The notes: generated by a model from the sequence alone, not told the origin. Counted from the stretch's first letter, positions 42,801 through 49,982 are shown. The stretch: 53,731 nucleotides of DNA from Candidatus Caldatribacterium californiense OP9-cSCG (GCA_000353875.1 APKF01000180.1:1-53731); one strand, 5' to 3'. Translations and numbers: made by a program.

Positions 42801-43062
42801 CCACGAACGCTTCGATGGTACCGGATACCCCCGGGGACTTCGAGGAGAGGACATTCCTCTTCTCTCGCGCATCATCGCCATCTGCGACGCTTACGATGTG
42901 ATGGTGACCGGCCGCCCTTACCGGAGGGCAAGGACCAAGAAAGAAGCCATCGAGGAACTCCGGCGCTGTAGCGGCACGCAGTTTGATCCCCGGATCGTCG
43001 AAGCCTTCATCGATATCCTCGAAGAGGAAGGGCACCAGGACTCTAAACTCCAAGATCCATAG
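39799..43062 (+). CDS. Membrane PAS-GAF-GGDEF-HD-GYP cyclic-di-GMP signalling protein
   Basis: A 1087-residue sensor. Two N-terminal membrane helices (about residues 20-70) are followed by three PAS domains to about 450, a GAF-like region (about 455-610) and a fourth PAS. A GGDEF domain with the intact motif RLGGDEFVVLL (about 819) follows, then an HD-GYP domain with EFHDIGKIAIP (about 947) and FDGTGYPRGL (about 1009). Both enzyme motifs are complete, so it may both make and break c-di-GMP. No clear RxxD inhibitory site precedes GGDEF. GTG at 39799 is used; GTG 39808 is also possible. It is coupled to the RseC-like gene. Convergent 20-bp overlap with the hydrogenase maturation gene. Confidence 0.93.
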   Translation: MRTVVEMLRAFLGRKGRGYGALAFGFLLLGVAVVLHARLMETFPSLFLLLLLGGIAMLFFGVMFLFFEERILTQRVKVQERLLEFLLEYIPDHLYFKDRQSRFTGGSKSLARYFGLERVEDLLGKTDFDFFSPPHAQEAYADEQRIMETGEPIVGKVELETWPDGRTSWVLTTKIPLRNEKGEITGIVGISRDITELKAKEEALERERQFLNDVLESIQDGLSVLDRNLTILRVNSFIERLYEHAMPLVGKKCYEAYHGRTSPCFFCPTIPAMESGKRVTHVVPYTKEGEIRGWLELTAYPYRDRDGTILGVIEYVKDVTERIQAEDALRESERKFRTLTRLAPAAILIYQDGRYVWCNEETERITGYSQEELLTLPVEALVHPDFVERVRANVAKRQRGEEGEAQYEVKILRKDGEERWILVRGSTIRYRGRFAGLAVCLDITEDKRREARLLHLNRVLKAVRNVNQLIVREKNRERLVQGICRELVEGCGYTGAGVVLFGTEKPSITALGFSEEHLGAFGAVLEQLLKDPEHPQDRVRKIAPTDLTASPLPRPGEGLFVASLKWGEHLYGGIVAACPLSSLDDEEEEMLFLELSQDLSFALYSLDLEAIREEAQRVLQESEEQFRTLAESLPVATLIRTHTGWVYVNPFFEALTGYRATELTDELWSEISPEGAALLSRWHKEAEMLPFEAEFTLTTKGQRTKWVLARLTPIRYREEAALLVLLLDLTERKLAEDRIRYLTFHDTLTGLYNRTFFEQEMNRLDTPENLPLSVIMGDLNGLKLVNDTFGHAMGDEFLRQAARILEEVCRDRGVVARLGGDEFVVLLPRTSSAEVQVLGESIQEEFKRTAVASIPLSISLGYGTKTDPNQPLDEVLRIAENWMYQRKLTESLSFHNQVLQAFRASLRAVTQETEEHSQRIRELALRLGKALGLSQRELDELSLLAEFHDIGKIAIPQNILEKPGPLDEEEWAIVKKHPEVGFRITQSIWELSSIANYILFHHERFDGTGYPRGLRGEDIPLLSRIIAICDAYDVMVTGRPYRRARTKKEAIEELRRCSGTQFDPRIVEAFIDILEEEGHQDSKLQDP

Positions 43063-44341
43063 GTGCTCGCCCAAGAGACCGGAGAAGGCGAAGCGTCTGT
43101 GCAATCTGCTCCTGTACAGTCTCTTCCTCATGAGCTCTTCCGGGATACAGAGCGTAGTGTGGCCGGAACCTGAGGGGTGTAACGTTCAGCATGAGCGAGC
43201 TTGCCCCGGAAAGAAGCCCTATCTCTCGGGCCCGAGGATCCAGGGTTTCAAAAGCTGTGGTGATGAGGATTTTGGCGTTTTTAGGGTCCACAAGCCGGGC
43301 CACCGCCAGGGTGTTGAGCACAAGGGATGGGGAAGGAGGAGCGGAAAACGCCAAAGGAGTTGCCGGGTGGGGCAGGAACGGTCCGAAGCTGTACATTTCC
43401 GCCGAAAGTGCTCTTGTAAGGAAAATATCCTCAAGGATGTCGGAAAGCCTTTGTCCCGGAAGCCCGATAAGTCCCCCCGTGGCCACAATGTACCCGAGCT
43501 CCAGAGCCCGCTCAAGGTGGGCAAGGCGCTGTGAAAGGTTGTACCCTGGGTGCAGCTTCTCGTACAACTCTGCGTTACTTGTCTCAAAGCGGAGCAAAAT
43601 CCCCCTCGCCCCGGCTTCGTAGAGCACCTCAAGCCCTTCAAGACCAATTTCTCCGAAACTAACAAAGATAAGGACAGCATGGCGTCTCTTTATTTCTCGC
43701 ACAAGTTCTGCAAGTTCCTCAACCGAACGCCCCGGATCCTCTCCGCTCTGGAGCACAAGTGCCTGGAACCCGTAGACCTCTACAGCCTCGCGTACTGCCT
43801 CAAGAACCTCCTCATCGCTCATGCGATACCGCCAAAGAGAACCATTGTGGGTCGAAAGGCCACAGTACGCACAGTTGCGAAAGCAGAAGTTCGAGATTTC
43901 GAGAATGCCGTGGACACACGTGGCGTTGCCGTGGTACTTCCTCCGGAGGAAATTAGCCACTTTGTAGAGTAACTCCCGCTCTCTGGGAGACTGAAGACCA
44001 AGAAGCGCAAGGAGCTCTTTTTTCGAGAGTGGACGTTCCTCAAGGGCTTTGTCAAGAATGCGGAGAACTCGTCGCTCCACTCCTTCCCTTTCCACCTCAA
44101 GCCGCGCAAGGCGAAGGTCCACTTCCTGGAGCTCGAAAAAGGTTTCCTTCCAGACAGCAAGGATTTCCTGTGCCTCCTCAGGCGGAACAACTTTGATCAC
44201 AAACCCTCCCTGGGCATAGACAAAATCCCCCACTTTGAGGGAGGGAAACTCGTTGTATGCCTGCCTCCGCTCCCCGAAATACTCCACCGTGGCTATACGC
44301 CCGTCAAGGGCAACAACCTGTCCTGGAATGGCGTAGCACAA
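43043..44341 (-). CDS. HypC-HydE-like fusion: hydrogenase maturation radical SAM protein
   Basis: This 432-residue protein joins two maturation families. Residues 1-75 are HypC: MCYAIPGQVVALDGRIATVE with the essential Cys2, then KVGDFVYAQGGFVIKVV. A helical linker (60-135) leads to a HydE-type radical SAM core. The core holds LEISNFCFRNCAYCGLSTHN (cluster cysteines 153, 157, 160), RYRMSDEEVLEA, VLQSGEDPG, FETSNAELYEKLHPG, GLIGLPGQ and FGPFLPHPATPL. HydE normally serves [FeFe] hydrogenase, HypC [NiFe]. The start must be TTG at 44341 (GGAG 8 nt upstream) to place Cys at position 2. It closes the hydBGDA-protease-hypA operon. The exact reaction is unknown. Confidence 0.92.
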   Translation of the reverse strand: MCYAIPGQVVALDGRIATVEYFGERRQAYNEFPSLKVGDFVYAQGGFVIKVVPPEEAQEILAVWKETFFELQEVDLRLARLEVEREGVERRVLRILDKALEERPLSKKELLALLGLQSPRERELLYKVANFLRRKYHGNATCVHGILEISNFCFRNCAYCGLSTHNGSLWRYRMSDEEVLEAVREAVEVYGFQALVLQSGEDPGRSVEELAELVREIKRRHAVLIFVSFGEIGLEGLEVLYEAGARGILLRFETSNAELYEKLHPGYNLSQRLAHLERALELGYIVATGGLIGLPGQRLSDILEDIFLTRALSAEMYSFGPFLPHPATPLAFSAPPSPSLVLNTLAVARLVDPKNAKILITTAFETLDPRAREIGLLSGASSLMLNVTPLRFRPHYALYPGRAHEEETVQEQIAQTLRLLRSLGRAPMDLGV

Positions 44342-44346
44342 AGCGA

Positions 44347-44589
44347 CTACTCCCCCTCAAAGGAGAGGAGACGCAACTCCCTCAATGGACTGTATTCTAT
44401 GATAAGCTCAGCCCCCTCCAGGATCGTCCCCCGGGATTCCTCGGCAAAGAGATGCCTGAGAATCTCCGGGTCGATCTCGCTGAAGTCCCCCATCCGGAGG
44501 TACACCCGGGTAATCCTCTGCAGGCCCTCCGCCTCCCCCCGACGGAGGAGATCCTCGAAAACCTCTCGAACTAGTCGGAGTTCATGCAT
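44347..44589 (-). CDS. hypA: HypA-like nickel chaperone lacking the zinc ribbon
   Basis: HypA delivers nickel to [NiFe] hydrogenase. The 80-residue product starts MHELRLVREVFEDLL, keeping the nickel-binding Met-His-Glu start, and continues with the family's ITRVYLRMGDFSEIDPEILRHLF and GAELIIEYSP. It stops where other HypA proteins begin the two CxxC pairs of the zinc domain; no cysteine is present. ATG 44589 overlaps the protease stop by 8 nt and has GGGGGG 7 nt upstream. The next gene starts 5 nt later. Either nickel loading works without zinc here or the zinc domain is supplied by another protein. Confidence 0.85.
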   Translation of the reverse strand: MHELRLVREVFEDLLRRGEAEGLQRITRVYLRMGDFSEIDPEILRHLFAEESRGTILEGAELIIEYSPLRELRLLSFEGE

Positions 44590-45073
44590 AATGCAACCCC
44601 CCAAGGTACTCCACAATGGTAGAGGCGGTGCGCTCCACTGCTTCACTCAATCCTTCCCCAAAGGAAACGTCTTCAGGCTGAATCCCTACAAAGACAACCT
44701 CACACCCTGTCTCCTCAGCCACAATCCTTGCAACCACCGGAAGGGGAAACGTATGGGTGCTAAGCGTGACTGAAACGACCTCTTCCTCCGTCAGCACCCG
44801 GATTTCCCCCGGAACACCGCCAAAGGAGGCAGCGTCAATAAAGATAACCTTCGCCGGCTGTTCGCTCACAATATCGTCGATGAACCGCTCCGGAGCAAAA
44901 CCTGCCTGAATAAGGCGAAAACAGGGAGGGAGAACCGGGGCAAGCTTCTCCCCGATATACACCCCCACCCCATCGTCTCTCCGGAGAGGATTCCCAACGG
45001 TGACAATAACCGTTTTCCCCTGTAAAGAGGGCTCAAGAGCCCTCCGGATTGTCGCGTCCAACAAAGGTAACAT
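44582..45073 (-). CDS. [NiFe]-hydrogenase maturation endopeptidase
   Basis: HyaD/HycI-type protease that removes the C-terminal peptide of the large subunit after nickel insertion. TVGNPLRRDDGVGVYIG holds the nickel-sensing Asp, with IFIDAASFGG and LSTHTFPLPVVA (His ligand) further on. The 163 residues fit. Its 5' end overlaps the large-subunit gene by 41 nt. The ATG at 45073 has no good ribosome-binding site, so translation may depend on coupling, or a nearby non-ATG codon may be used. The matching large-subunit tail (after DPCISCSTH) is 15 residues. Confidence 0.88.
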   Translation of the reverse strand: MLPLLDATIRRALEPSLQGKTVIVTVGNPLRRDDGVGVYIGEKLAPVLPPCFRLIQAGFAPERFIDDIVSEQPAKVIFIDAASFGGVPGEIRVLTEEEVVSVTLSTHTFPLPVVARIVAEETGCEVVFVGIQPEDVSFGEGLSEAVERTASTIVEYLGGLHYA

Positions 45074-46376
45074 TGAGGAAATGAGTGGAACAGGAAATAC
45101 AGGGATCATACGCCCGCACGAGCATTTCAAGGGCAAGCTGAATGTCTTCTTCGCTCCGGTCAAGGATTTCCGGAACGAGCTTTCGCATGTCGTACTCGAT
45201 GTTCCGGAGGTTCTGTCCGGTGGGGATGACACAATTGGCGTGCATAATGCGGCCGTAGTCGTCAACCTCGTAGTGGTGGTAGAGTGTTCCTCGGGGTGCT
45301 TCCACCGCTCCAACACCGCTTCCTGCCCGAACCGGGATGCGCTGTTTCTCATTGAGCCCCACCACAATCTCCTCGTCGTAGTTGAGGCCCGTTTTGAGAA
45401 ACTCTTCCACAATATCCACCGCATGGTAGAGACAGTGGAAACACTCCACAAGCTGGGCAACGGTGTTCAGATAGGGGTTCGTAACCTTTCGATTCATTCC
45501 AAAAAGGTCCGCTATTTCCTTCGCTCTGGGATGGAGCTTAGAGAAGTTCAGGTTCAGACGGGCCAGGGCTCCAACCATGTAGGAGTCACGGTTCAGGCGG
45601 GTATGCTTTGCCGTCGAGTGGGGAACCACGAATTCATTGGTGATTTTCCTGTACTCTTTTTTGGGAAGGCGGACCCCATCGGTTGAACCGATATCCCCCA
45701 TAAGGAGCGGATACTCGTCGTCATCAGAAACGAGGGCCACGTACTCTGTTTCCCGCTCAAACTCAGGAAAGCGGAATCCTCGAACGAGGTCGACCGTAGC
45801 CTCAAGGTCGGGAATCATCCCAAGGAGGAGGCTCCGCATCTTCTCGAGGTCCCCGGGACGGGGAAGCTTCGTGAATCCTCCCACCGTACAGCTTATGGGA
45901 TGGACATGGCGGCCCACGAGGATATCACAGACATCGTTACAGGTCTTTTTGAGGCGCAGCGCTCTCCGAACCACCGCATTGTGGGTCTCTACAAGGGGAA
46001 CGAAGCTCTTCACGCCAAGGAGATCCGGGGCAACGAGGAAGTAGATGTGGAGGATGTGGCTATCGAGAATTTCAATATCAAGAAGGAACTTCCGCAGCTT
46101 CACCGTTTGCTCACTGGGTACAAAACCGATGGCCTCTTCCGCTGCTTGAATAGAGGCCAGGGAATGGGCACAGGCGCAGATACCGCAGATTCGAGAGGTG
46201 ATGTGCTGGGCCTCAAAAATAGACCGTCCCCGGAGCATTCCCTCGAAAAACCTCGGCGATTCGATAATCTCCAGGCGACACTCTCTCAACGTTCCGTCCC
46301 GGACATCCACCACGATGTTCCCGTGCCCCTCAACCCGGGTGAGGTATTCAACGTCAACGCGTATGCTCTTCCCCAT
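45033..46376 (-). CDS. hydA: [NiFe] hydrogenase large (alpha) subunit, group 3b type
   Basis: Catalytic subunit that binds the NiFe(CN)2CO site. N-terminal cysteines RICGICACAHS and C-terminal DPCISCSTH supply the four ligands. The L0-like TRVEGHGNIVVDV motif is near the start. After the final His, 15 residues follow, the substrate of the maturation protease. At 447 residues and with gamma, delta and beta neighbours it resembles the soluble NADP-linked hydrogenase/sulfhydrogenase of Pyrococcus, which evolves or consumes H2 with NADP(H) and can reduce sulfur. ATG 46376 overlaps the small-subunit gene by 23 nt. Confidence 0.94.
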   Translation of the reverse strand: MGKSIRVDVEYLTRVEGHGNIVVDVRDGTLRECRLEIIESPRFFEGMLRGRSIFEAQHITSRICGICACAHSLASIQAAEEAIGFVPSEQTVKLRKFLLDIEILDSHILHIYFLVAPDLLGVKSFVPLVETHNAVVRRALRLKKTCNDVCDILVGRHVHPISCTVGGFTKLPRPGDLEKMRSLLLGMIPDLEATVDLVRGFRFPEFERETEYVALVSDDDEYPLLMGDIGSTDGVRLPKKEYRKITNEFVVPHSTAKHTRLNRDSYMVGALARLNLNFSKLHPRAKEIADLFGMNRKVTNPYLNTVAQLVECFHCLYHAVDIVEEFLKTGLNYDEEIVVGLNEKQRIPVRAGSGVGAVEAPRGTLYHHYEVDDYGRIMHANCVIPTGQNLRNIEYDMRKLVPEILDRSEEDIQLALEMLVRAYDPCISCSTHFLNVTFVGRDNPEGS

Positions 46377-47130
46377 GCCTTTTCCCCGCTCCTTTCAGGA
46401 TTCGACAGGCATTGTACATGTCCATCCGCCGGACCAGAAACTCTACACGGACACCGTAACGCTCAAGCACCTCGAGGAATCCCCGTTCATTGGGATTGGA
46501 AACCATCCCCCGGCATCCATAGCAGATGTTGCCATTGTTGATGCACCAGGAGTTGCACCCTGCCCGGGTAATGGGACCAAGACAGGTGAGACCTCGCTCG
46601 TAGAAACAGACGTTTTCGTTGAACTTGCATTCCACACAAACAGCCACATCCGGCACATGATAGGGAATCCCAAGGAGAGCACACTTAAGTACTTCGAGGA
46701 ACTCAGGCTGGTACACAGGGCACCCATGGACAAAGTACTCCACAGGAACAACTTCATGCACCGGACGGGTGGGAAGGGTGGTGAAAAACCTTGCTCCCTC
46801 CCCGTAGACGTACTGAAGAATCTCTTCAAGGTCAAAGGCATTCTTCATGCCGTTGACTCCGCCGATTGTGGCACAGGACCCATAGGCAATGAGCGTTCTG
46901 GAACGCTGGCGAATCCTTCGAATCCGCTCAACATCGTGAGGAGTGGTGATGCTCCCTTCAATGACGGCAATATCGTAGATCCCATCCCACCGCTCACTCA
47001 TGGTTTCCCGAAATTCCACAAGATCCAGAAACTTGAGGAGCTCGAGAAGCTCTTCCCCAAGATTGGTTACCTGAAGCTGACATCCCTCGCAGCAGGTGAA
47101 ATCGAAAAAGGCAACCTTCGGCACCTTCAT
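46354..47130 (-). CDS. hydD: [NiFe] hydrogenase small (delta) subunit
   Basis: Electron-transfer subunit with Fe-S clusters. The proximal cluster ligands are in FDFTCCEGCQLQ, YGSCATIGG, HGCPVYQPEF and the cysteine-rich segment CVECKFNENVCFYERG through CINNGNICYGCRG, which could hold medial and distal clusters. Length 258 is typical of group 3b. ATG at 47130 is favoured (GGGG at 7 nt); the adjacent ATG at 47133 overlaps the gamma stop as ATGA. It passes electrons between the NiFe site and the flavin subunit. Confidence 0.94.
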   Translation of the reverse strand: MKVPKVAFFDFTCCEGCQLQVTNLGEELLELLKFLDLVEFRETMSERWDGIYDIAVIEGSITTPHDVERIRRIRQRSRTLIAYGSCATIGGVNGMKNAFDLEEILQYVYGEGARFFTTLPTRPVHEVVPVEYFVHGCPVYQPEFLEVLKCALLGIPYHVPDVAVCVECKFNENVCFYERGLTCLGPITRAGCNSWCINNGNICYGCRGMVSNPNERGFLEVLERYGVRVEFLVRRMDMYNACRILKGAGKRHGEEHTR

Positions 47131-47966
47131 CATATCGCCCCTTTGAGATCCTTGATTTTCTCGTAAAAGAACACCGGGCCATCCTGACAACAGTAGATGT
47201 CGTGAATCTGACAATGCCCGCACTTCCCAAGACCGCACTTCATATGACGCTCGAGGGAAAGAACAATCTGACCCTCGGGAATACCCTTCTTGAGGAGTTC
47301 GGCGATTACGAAACGGTACATCACCGGGGGCCCCACCATGACCGCAAAGGTCTCCTCAGGATTGATATCCACCCCCGGGATAAGGGCCGTTACCATGCCC
47401 ACGTTGCCCTTCCAGTCGGGGTCTGCACGGTCCACCGTACACTGGAAACCCACGTCCATCCGCCGCTGCCACAGTTCGATTTCGTCCCGGAAGAGGAGAT
47501 TCTGAGGGTCTTTGCAGCCAAAAAGCACATGAACCCTGCCAAAATCGCGCCGGTTGTCCATAACGTAGTTGATGAGGGAACGAAGGGGGGCAATGCCTAT
47601 GCCTCCGGCAATGAGCAAAAGGTCGTGCCCGATGAGCCTGGTGATAGGGAATCCAACCCCAAAAGGACCCCGGATACCCACCACATCCCCCGCTTCAAGA
47701 CGGTGCAAGGCAGTGGTTAACCGGCCCACCGCCCGGACACAGAGTTCAAAGCTCTGGCGCTTTGTGGGCGAAGAGGAAATGGATATCGGAGCTTCACCCA
47801 CGCCAAGGAGCGAAACCTCCACAAACTGCCCCGGCTCAAAATCGAGAATCTCTCCATCGACCAAAGAGAGCTCAAAGAGTTTGTCCTTTTCAGTGAGGCG
47901 AGAGGTCCTGAGAATCCGGGCCTCTTTCACCTCATATCCGGTGTGACTCAAAAGGAGTTTCTCCAC
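47130..47966 (-). CDS. hydG: Hydrogenase gamma subunit (FAD/NAD(P)-binding, 2Fe-2S)
   Basis: Ferredoxin-NADP reductase-type subunit of the soluble hydrogenase. FAD-binding EPGQFVEVSLLGVGEAPISI, NAD(P)-binding LLLIAGGIGIAPLRSL and VMVGPPVMYRF are followed by a C-terminal [2Fe-2S] motif ERHMKCGLGKCGHCQIHDIYC. The gene name refers to the Pyrococcus-style gamma subunit and is unrelated to the radical SAM HydG of [FeFe] systems. GTG start at 47966 with AGGGG 7 nt upstream. It links H2 turnover to NADP(H). Confidence 0.93.
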   Translation of the reverse strand: MEKLLLSHTGYEVKEARILRTSRLTEKDKLFELSLVDGEILDFEPGQFVEVSLLGVGEAPISISSSPTKRQSFELCVRAVGRLTTALHRLEAGDVVGIRGPFGVGFPITRLIGHDLLLIAGGIGIAPLRSLINYVMDNRRDFGRVHVLFGCKDPQNLLFRDEIELWQRRMDVGFQCTVDRADPDWKGNVGMVTALIPGVDINPEETFAVMVGPPVMYRFVIAELLKKGIPEGQIVLSLERHMKCGLGKCGHCQIHDIYCCQDGPVFFYEKIKDLKGAI

Positions 47967-47977
47967 AGTCCCACCCC

Positions 47978-49024
47978 TTACACTTTGAGGTATCCGGTCT
48001 CCTGCGCAAGCCGGGTAATGGTTTCCTTAAGGTCAATTTTGGCCATACAAACCCGGCTGCACCGCCCGCAACCAGTGCAGAAAAACCGGTTGTACCGTTT
48101 CACAGGATACGAAAACTTTCGGTTGAACCGATGCCGCTTTCGATCTGAGCGCTCCGCCCGAAAACTCTCCCCACTGGCAATTTTCGCAAAGGGCTCATTC
48201 TGGCAGGAATCCCAGACCCTGATACGCCTTCCGGTCACGAGGTTCACATCGGGGACATCCCGAACGTCAAAGCAGTAGCAGGTAGGACAGACGTTGGTGC
48301 AGTTGGCGCAGGAGAGGCACCGGTTCCCAATTTCTTCCCACACTCCTGCCTCAAAACCCTCCCTGAACATCCGGGGAAGAAGAGCCCGGTCTACAGGAAC
48401 CTCGGGGCGAAAAATCTGGGCTTTCCTGGCTCGGAGCGCCTCGAGTTCAGCAAGATGCTGCGATTGTGCTCGCTCGAGAAAAGGAATATCCCGCACAAGG
48501 TCCTCACCTTTTTGTGTACCCACGTGGATGAGAAAGTACTCTCCGAGGTCTGTGAAGAAAAGGTCGTACCCTCCCTGAGGAAGGAACGTCCCCATGAGCC
48601 CACAGGAGGCATAGGTATCGCAGTAGTCGTTGCACTCAAGTCCAATGACGGTAATGTACTCCCTGCGGACGAGATAGTTCAAGTCCTTGGGCCGGTCGCT
48701 GAAGACCACATCAAGGCACTGAATTCCCGCTAAATCGCAGGTGTGCACCCCAAAGAGGATGAGGGGCTCAACCTCTACCACTGGCTGGAGCTTCTGTCCT
48801 CTGCGGGTGTCGTACTCTGCAAGAGTCTCATACTGGGGCATGAAGTACTTCTTTGGGGGGAGAATGGTCAGAATGTACCGGAGGGCGATGTCGCTACCTT
48901 TTCGAACCTCGGAGAACACGAACTGCCCGTTGCCCTTTGCTACAGGCGCAACCACCTTTCCGCGGCGGACCAGATACTCCACAAAAAGGTCGAAAGAACT
49001 CCTGGGAAGGACGAGATACTCCAC
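47978..49024 (-). CDS. hydB: Hydrogenase beta subunit (4Fe-4S, sulfhydrogenase type)
   Basis: A 348-residue sulfite reductase subunit A/HydB-like protein. A large N-terminal domain (LFGVHTCDLAGIQCLDVVF; GLECNDYCDTYASCGLMG) is followed by two [4Fe-4S] motifs (CLSCANCTNVCPTCYC and CTGCGRCSRVC). In Pyrococcus this subunit carries electrons between flavin and other acceptors, including polysulfide. It is the first gene of the hydBGDA operon: GTG at 49024 with GGAGG 6 nt upstream. The promoter is not obvious; the interval up to the tRNA-Pro gene on the other strand has no strong -10/-35 pair reading left. Confidence 0.93.
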   Translation of the reverse strand: MEYLVLPRSSFDLFVEYLVRRGKVVAPVAKGNGQFVFSEVRKGSDIALRYILTILPPKKYFMPQYETLAEYDTRRGQKLQPVVEVEPLILFGVHTCDLAGIQCLDVVFSDRPKDLNYLVRREYITVIGLECNDYCDTYASCGLMGTFLPQGGYDLFFTDLGEYFLIHVGTQKGEDLVRDIPFLERAQSQHLAELEALRARKAQIFRPEVPVDRALLPRMFREGFEAGVWEEIGNRCLSCANCTNVCPTCYCFDVRDVPDVNLVTGRRIRVWDSCQNEPFAKIASGESFRAERSDRKRHRFNRKFSYPVKRYNRFFCTGCGRCSRVCMAKIDLKETITRLAQETGYLKV

Positions 49025-49114
49025 GCATTTCCTCCTTTCCTGCTTTTTGGGAAATAACCCTCCTGCTTTCCCCCGTATTCCTCAAAGCACCCCTTCCAGG
49101 ACACCACACGTTCT

Positions 49115-49142
49115 TTGAAAAGCGCGGAGACTCTGGTATAAT
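49115..49142 (+). promoter_or_regulatory. Promoter of tRNA-Pro
   Basis: TTGAAA (49115-49120), 16 nt, then TATAAT (49137-49142) preceded by TGG, an extended -10. Transcription is predicted to start about 2 nt before the tRNA. It is the strongest promoter by eye in the window. Confidence 0.8.
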
Positions 49143-49151
49143 TCTCCCTGT

Positions 49152-49229
49152 CGGGGCGTGGCGCAGCCTGGCAAGCGCACCTGCCTTGGGAGCAGGGGGT
49201 CGGCCGTTCAAGTCGGCTCGCCCCGACCA
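49152..49229 (+). tRNA. tRNA-Pro (TGG)
   Basis: A 78-nt cloverleaf. Acceptor stem CGGGGCG pairs with CGCCCCG, the anticodon loop CTTGGGA sits between CCTGC and GCAGG (anticodon TGG), and the T-arm contains GTTCAAGTC. Discriminator A and an encoded CCA end the gene. A proline codon set including CCN wobble would be read. Confidence 0.95.
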
Positions 49230-49485
49230 TTTCTCCTTCGGGTTTGAGTCTCTCAGAAAGCGCGCCTCTCATAGAAGAAGCGTTTCTTCAGAAATCAGTA
49301 TAGGAGTACTTCTTTCCTTCTGTCAATGGGAGACAAAAAGACGCGGGCCTTTTTCTGGAAAATTCCCGAAGGTACCCAGGGGTGATGAATCCGCAGGTCG
49401 CAGAACTCGAGGATTTTCGATGTACTGCCTCTGGGGATCTGCCATTCTGCAGGTCGTTTCCTGAGGATGGAACGTCCCAGGTGTC
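49230..49485. other. Gene-poor interval after tRNA-Pro
   Basis: About 250 bp without a supportable gene. Open frames here (for example the minus-strand frame 49288-49575) have no ribosome-binding site, no family resemblance and cross the terminator-like hairpin. A small stem GAAGAA/TTCTTC near 49278-49293 lacks a U-tract. I see no promoter of quality for the hydrogenase operon in it. Confidence 0.5.
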
Positions 49486-49511
49486 AAAAAAAAGGGGCAT
49501 CCTATGACGCC
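49486..49511 (-). terminator. Intrinsic terminator, leftward
   Basis: On the minus strand GGCGTC and GATGCC form a 6-bp stem with an ATAG loop, followed after CC by eight T. It would end transcripts coming from tRNA-Glu, about 145 nt upstream. The interval between tRNA and hairpin could therefore be a short 3' trailer or a small RNA. Confidence 0.75.
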
Positions 49512-49656
49512 ACACTGGTCGCTCCGGAGACAGATTCACGCAGACGGCAGCTGGAAGGCAGAGGCCAGAGAGCACAACTGCGAAGGCAATGGCACCAAAA
49601 GGGGGAAATGCACCAGACAGAAAAAGCGAGATTTCAAAAGCGCTTTACCAAGCCCC

Positions 49657-49733
49657 TGGCGCCCCCAAGCGGATTTGAACCGCTGCCGTCGCCTTGAAAG
49701 GGCGATGTCCTAACCTGGCTAGACGATGGGGGC
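49657..49733 (-). tRNA. tRNA-Glu (TTC)
   Basis: A 77-nt cloverleaf on the minus strand. Acceptor GCCCCCA pairs with TGGGGGC, the anticodon loop CTTTCAA lies between TCGCC and GGCGA (anticodon TTC), and the T-arm has GGTTCAAATCC. Discriminator G and encoded CCA are present. Just downstream AAAGCG/CGCTTT with a T-rich stretch (about 49628-49650) may be a weak first terminator. Confidence 0.95.
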
Positions 49734-49746
49734 GCAGGCAAGCCCT

Positions 49747-49775
49747 ATTTTACCGAAAGGTTTCCAAAAAAGCAA
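49747..49775 (-). promoter_or_regulatory. Promoter of tRNA-Glu
   Basis: Minus strand TTGCTT (49770-49775), 17 nt, TAAAAT (49747-49752). Predicted start about 7 nt before the mature tRNA. Confidence 0.7.
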
Positions 49776-49799
49776 GGGATGCGGAGCGCCCTCCAAAAA

Positions 49800-49982
49800 T
49801 TACTCCCGGATGATGGCGCTTGTGGGACAGGAATCGATGGCCTCGTCGACACAGCTTGCGCTTGTGTCGGCGCCGTCTTTCACCACGCTTTTCCCGTTGG
49901 CGTTCATTTCAAAGACATCGGGGCAAATCTGCACACACAGTTCACAACCAATGCAGAGTTCCTCATCGACTCGGAGCGCCAT
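49800..49982 (-). CDS. fdx: Ferredoxin, single [4Fe-4S]
   Basis: A 60-residue ferredoxin. CIGCELCVQICPDVF provides three cysteines and IDSCPTSAI the fourth; the second cluster motif is reduced, as in Thermotoga and Pyrococcus single-cluster ferredoxins. A lone cysteine in SASCVDEA may form a disulfide with another. The ATG at 49982 lies downstream of GGGAGGAG. It is a candidate electron partner for the hydrogenase and radical SAM enzymes encoded nearby. Confidence 0.95.
   Translation of the reverse strand: MALRVDEELCIGCELCVQICPDVFEMNANGKSVVKDGADTSASCVDEAIDSCPTSAIIRE

Noticed and set aside
43043-44341. Biotin synthase, HmdB or PylB for the radical SAM part of the fusion
   Set aside because: The VLQSGEDP and FGPFLPHPATPL motifs and the hydrogenase operon fit HydE better; final placement needs a tree.
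45074-45460. N-terminal extension of the hydrogenase protease frame
   Set aside because: It lies within the large-subunit gene in another frame and is serine- and threonine-rich nonsense.
49288-49575. 95-residue minus-strand frame
   Set aside because: No start signal, no homology, and it spans the leftward terminator.
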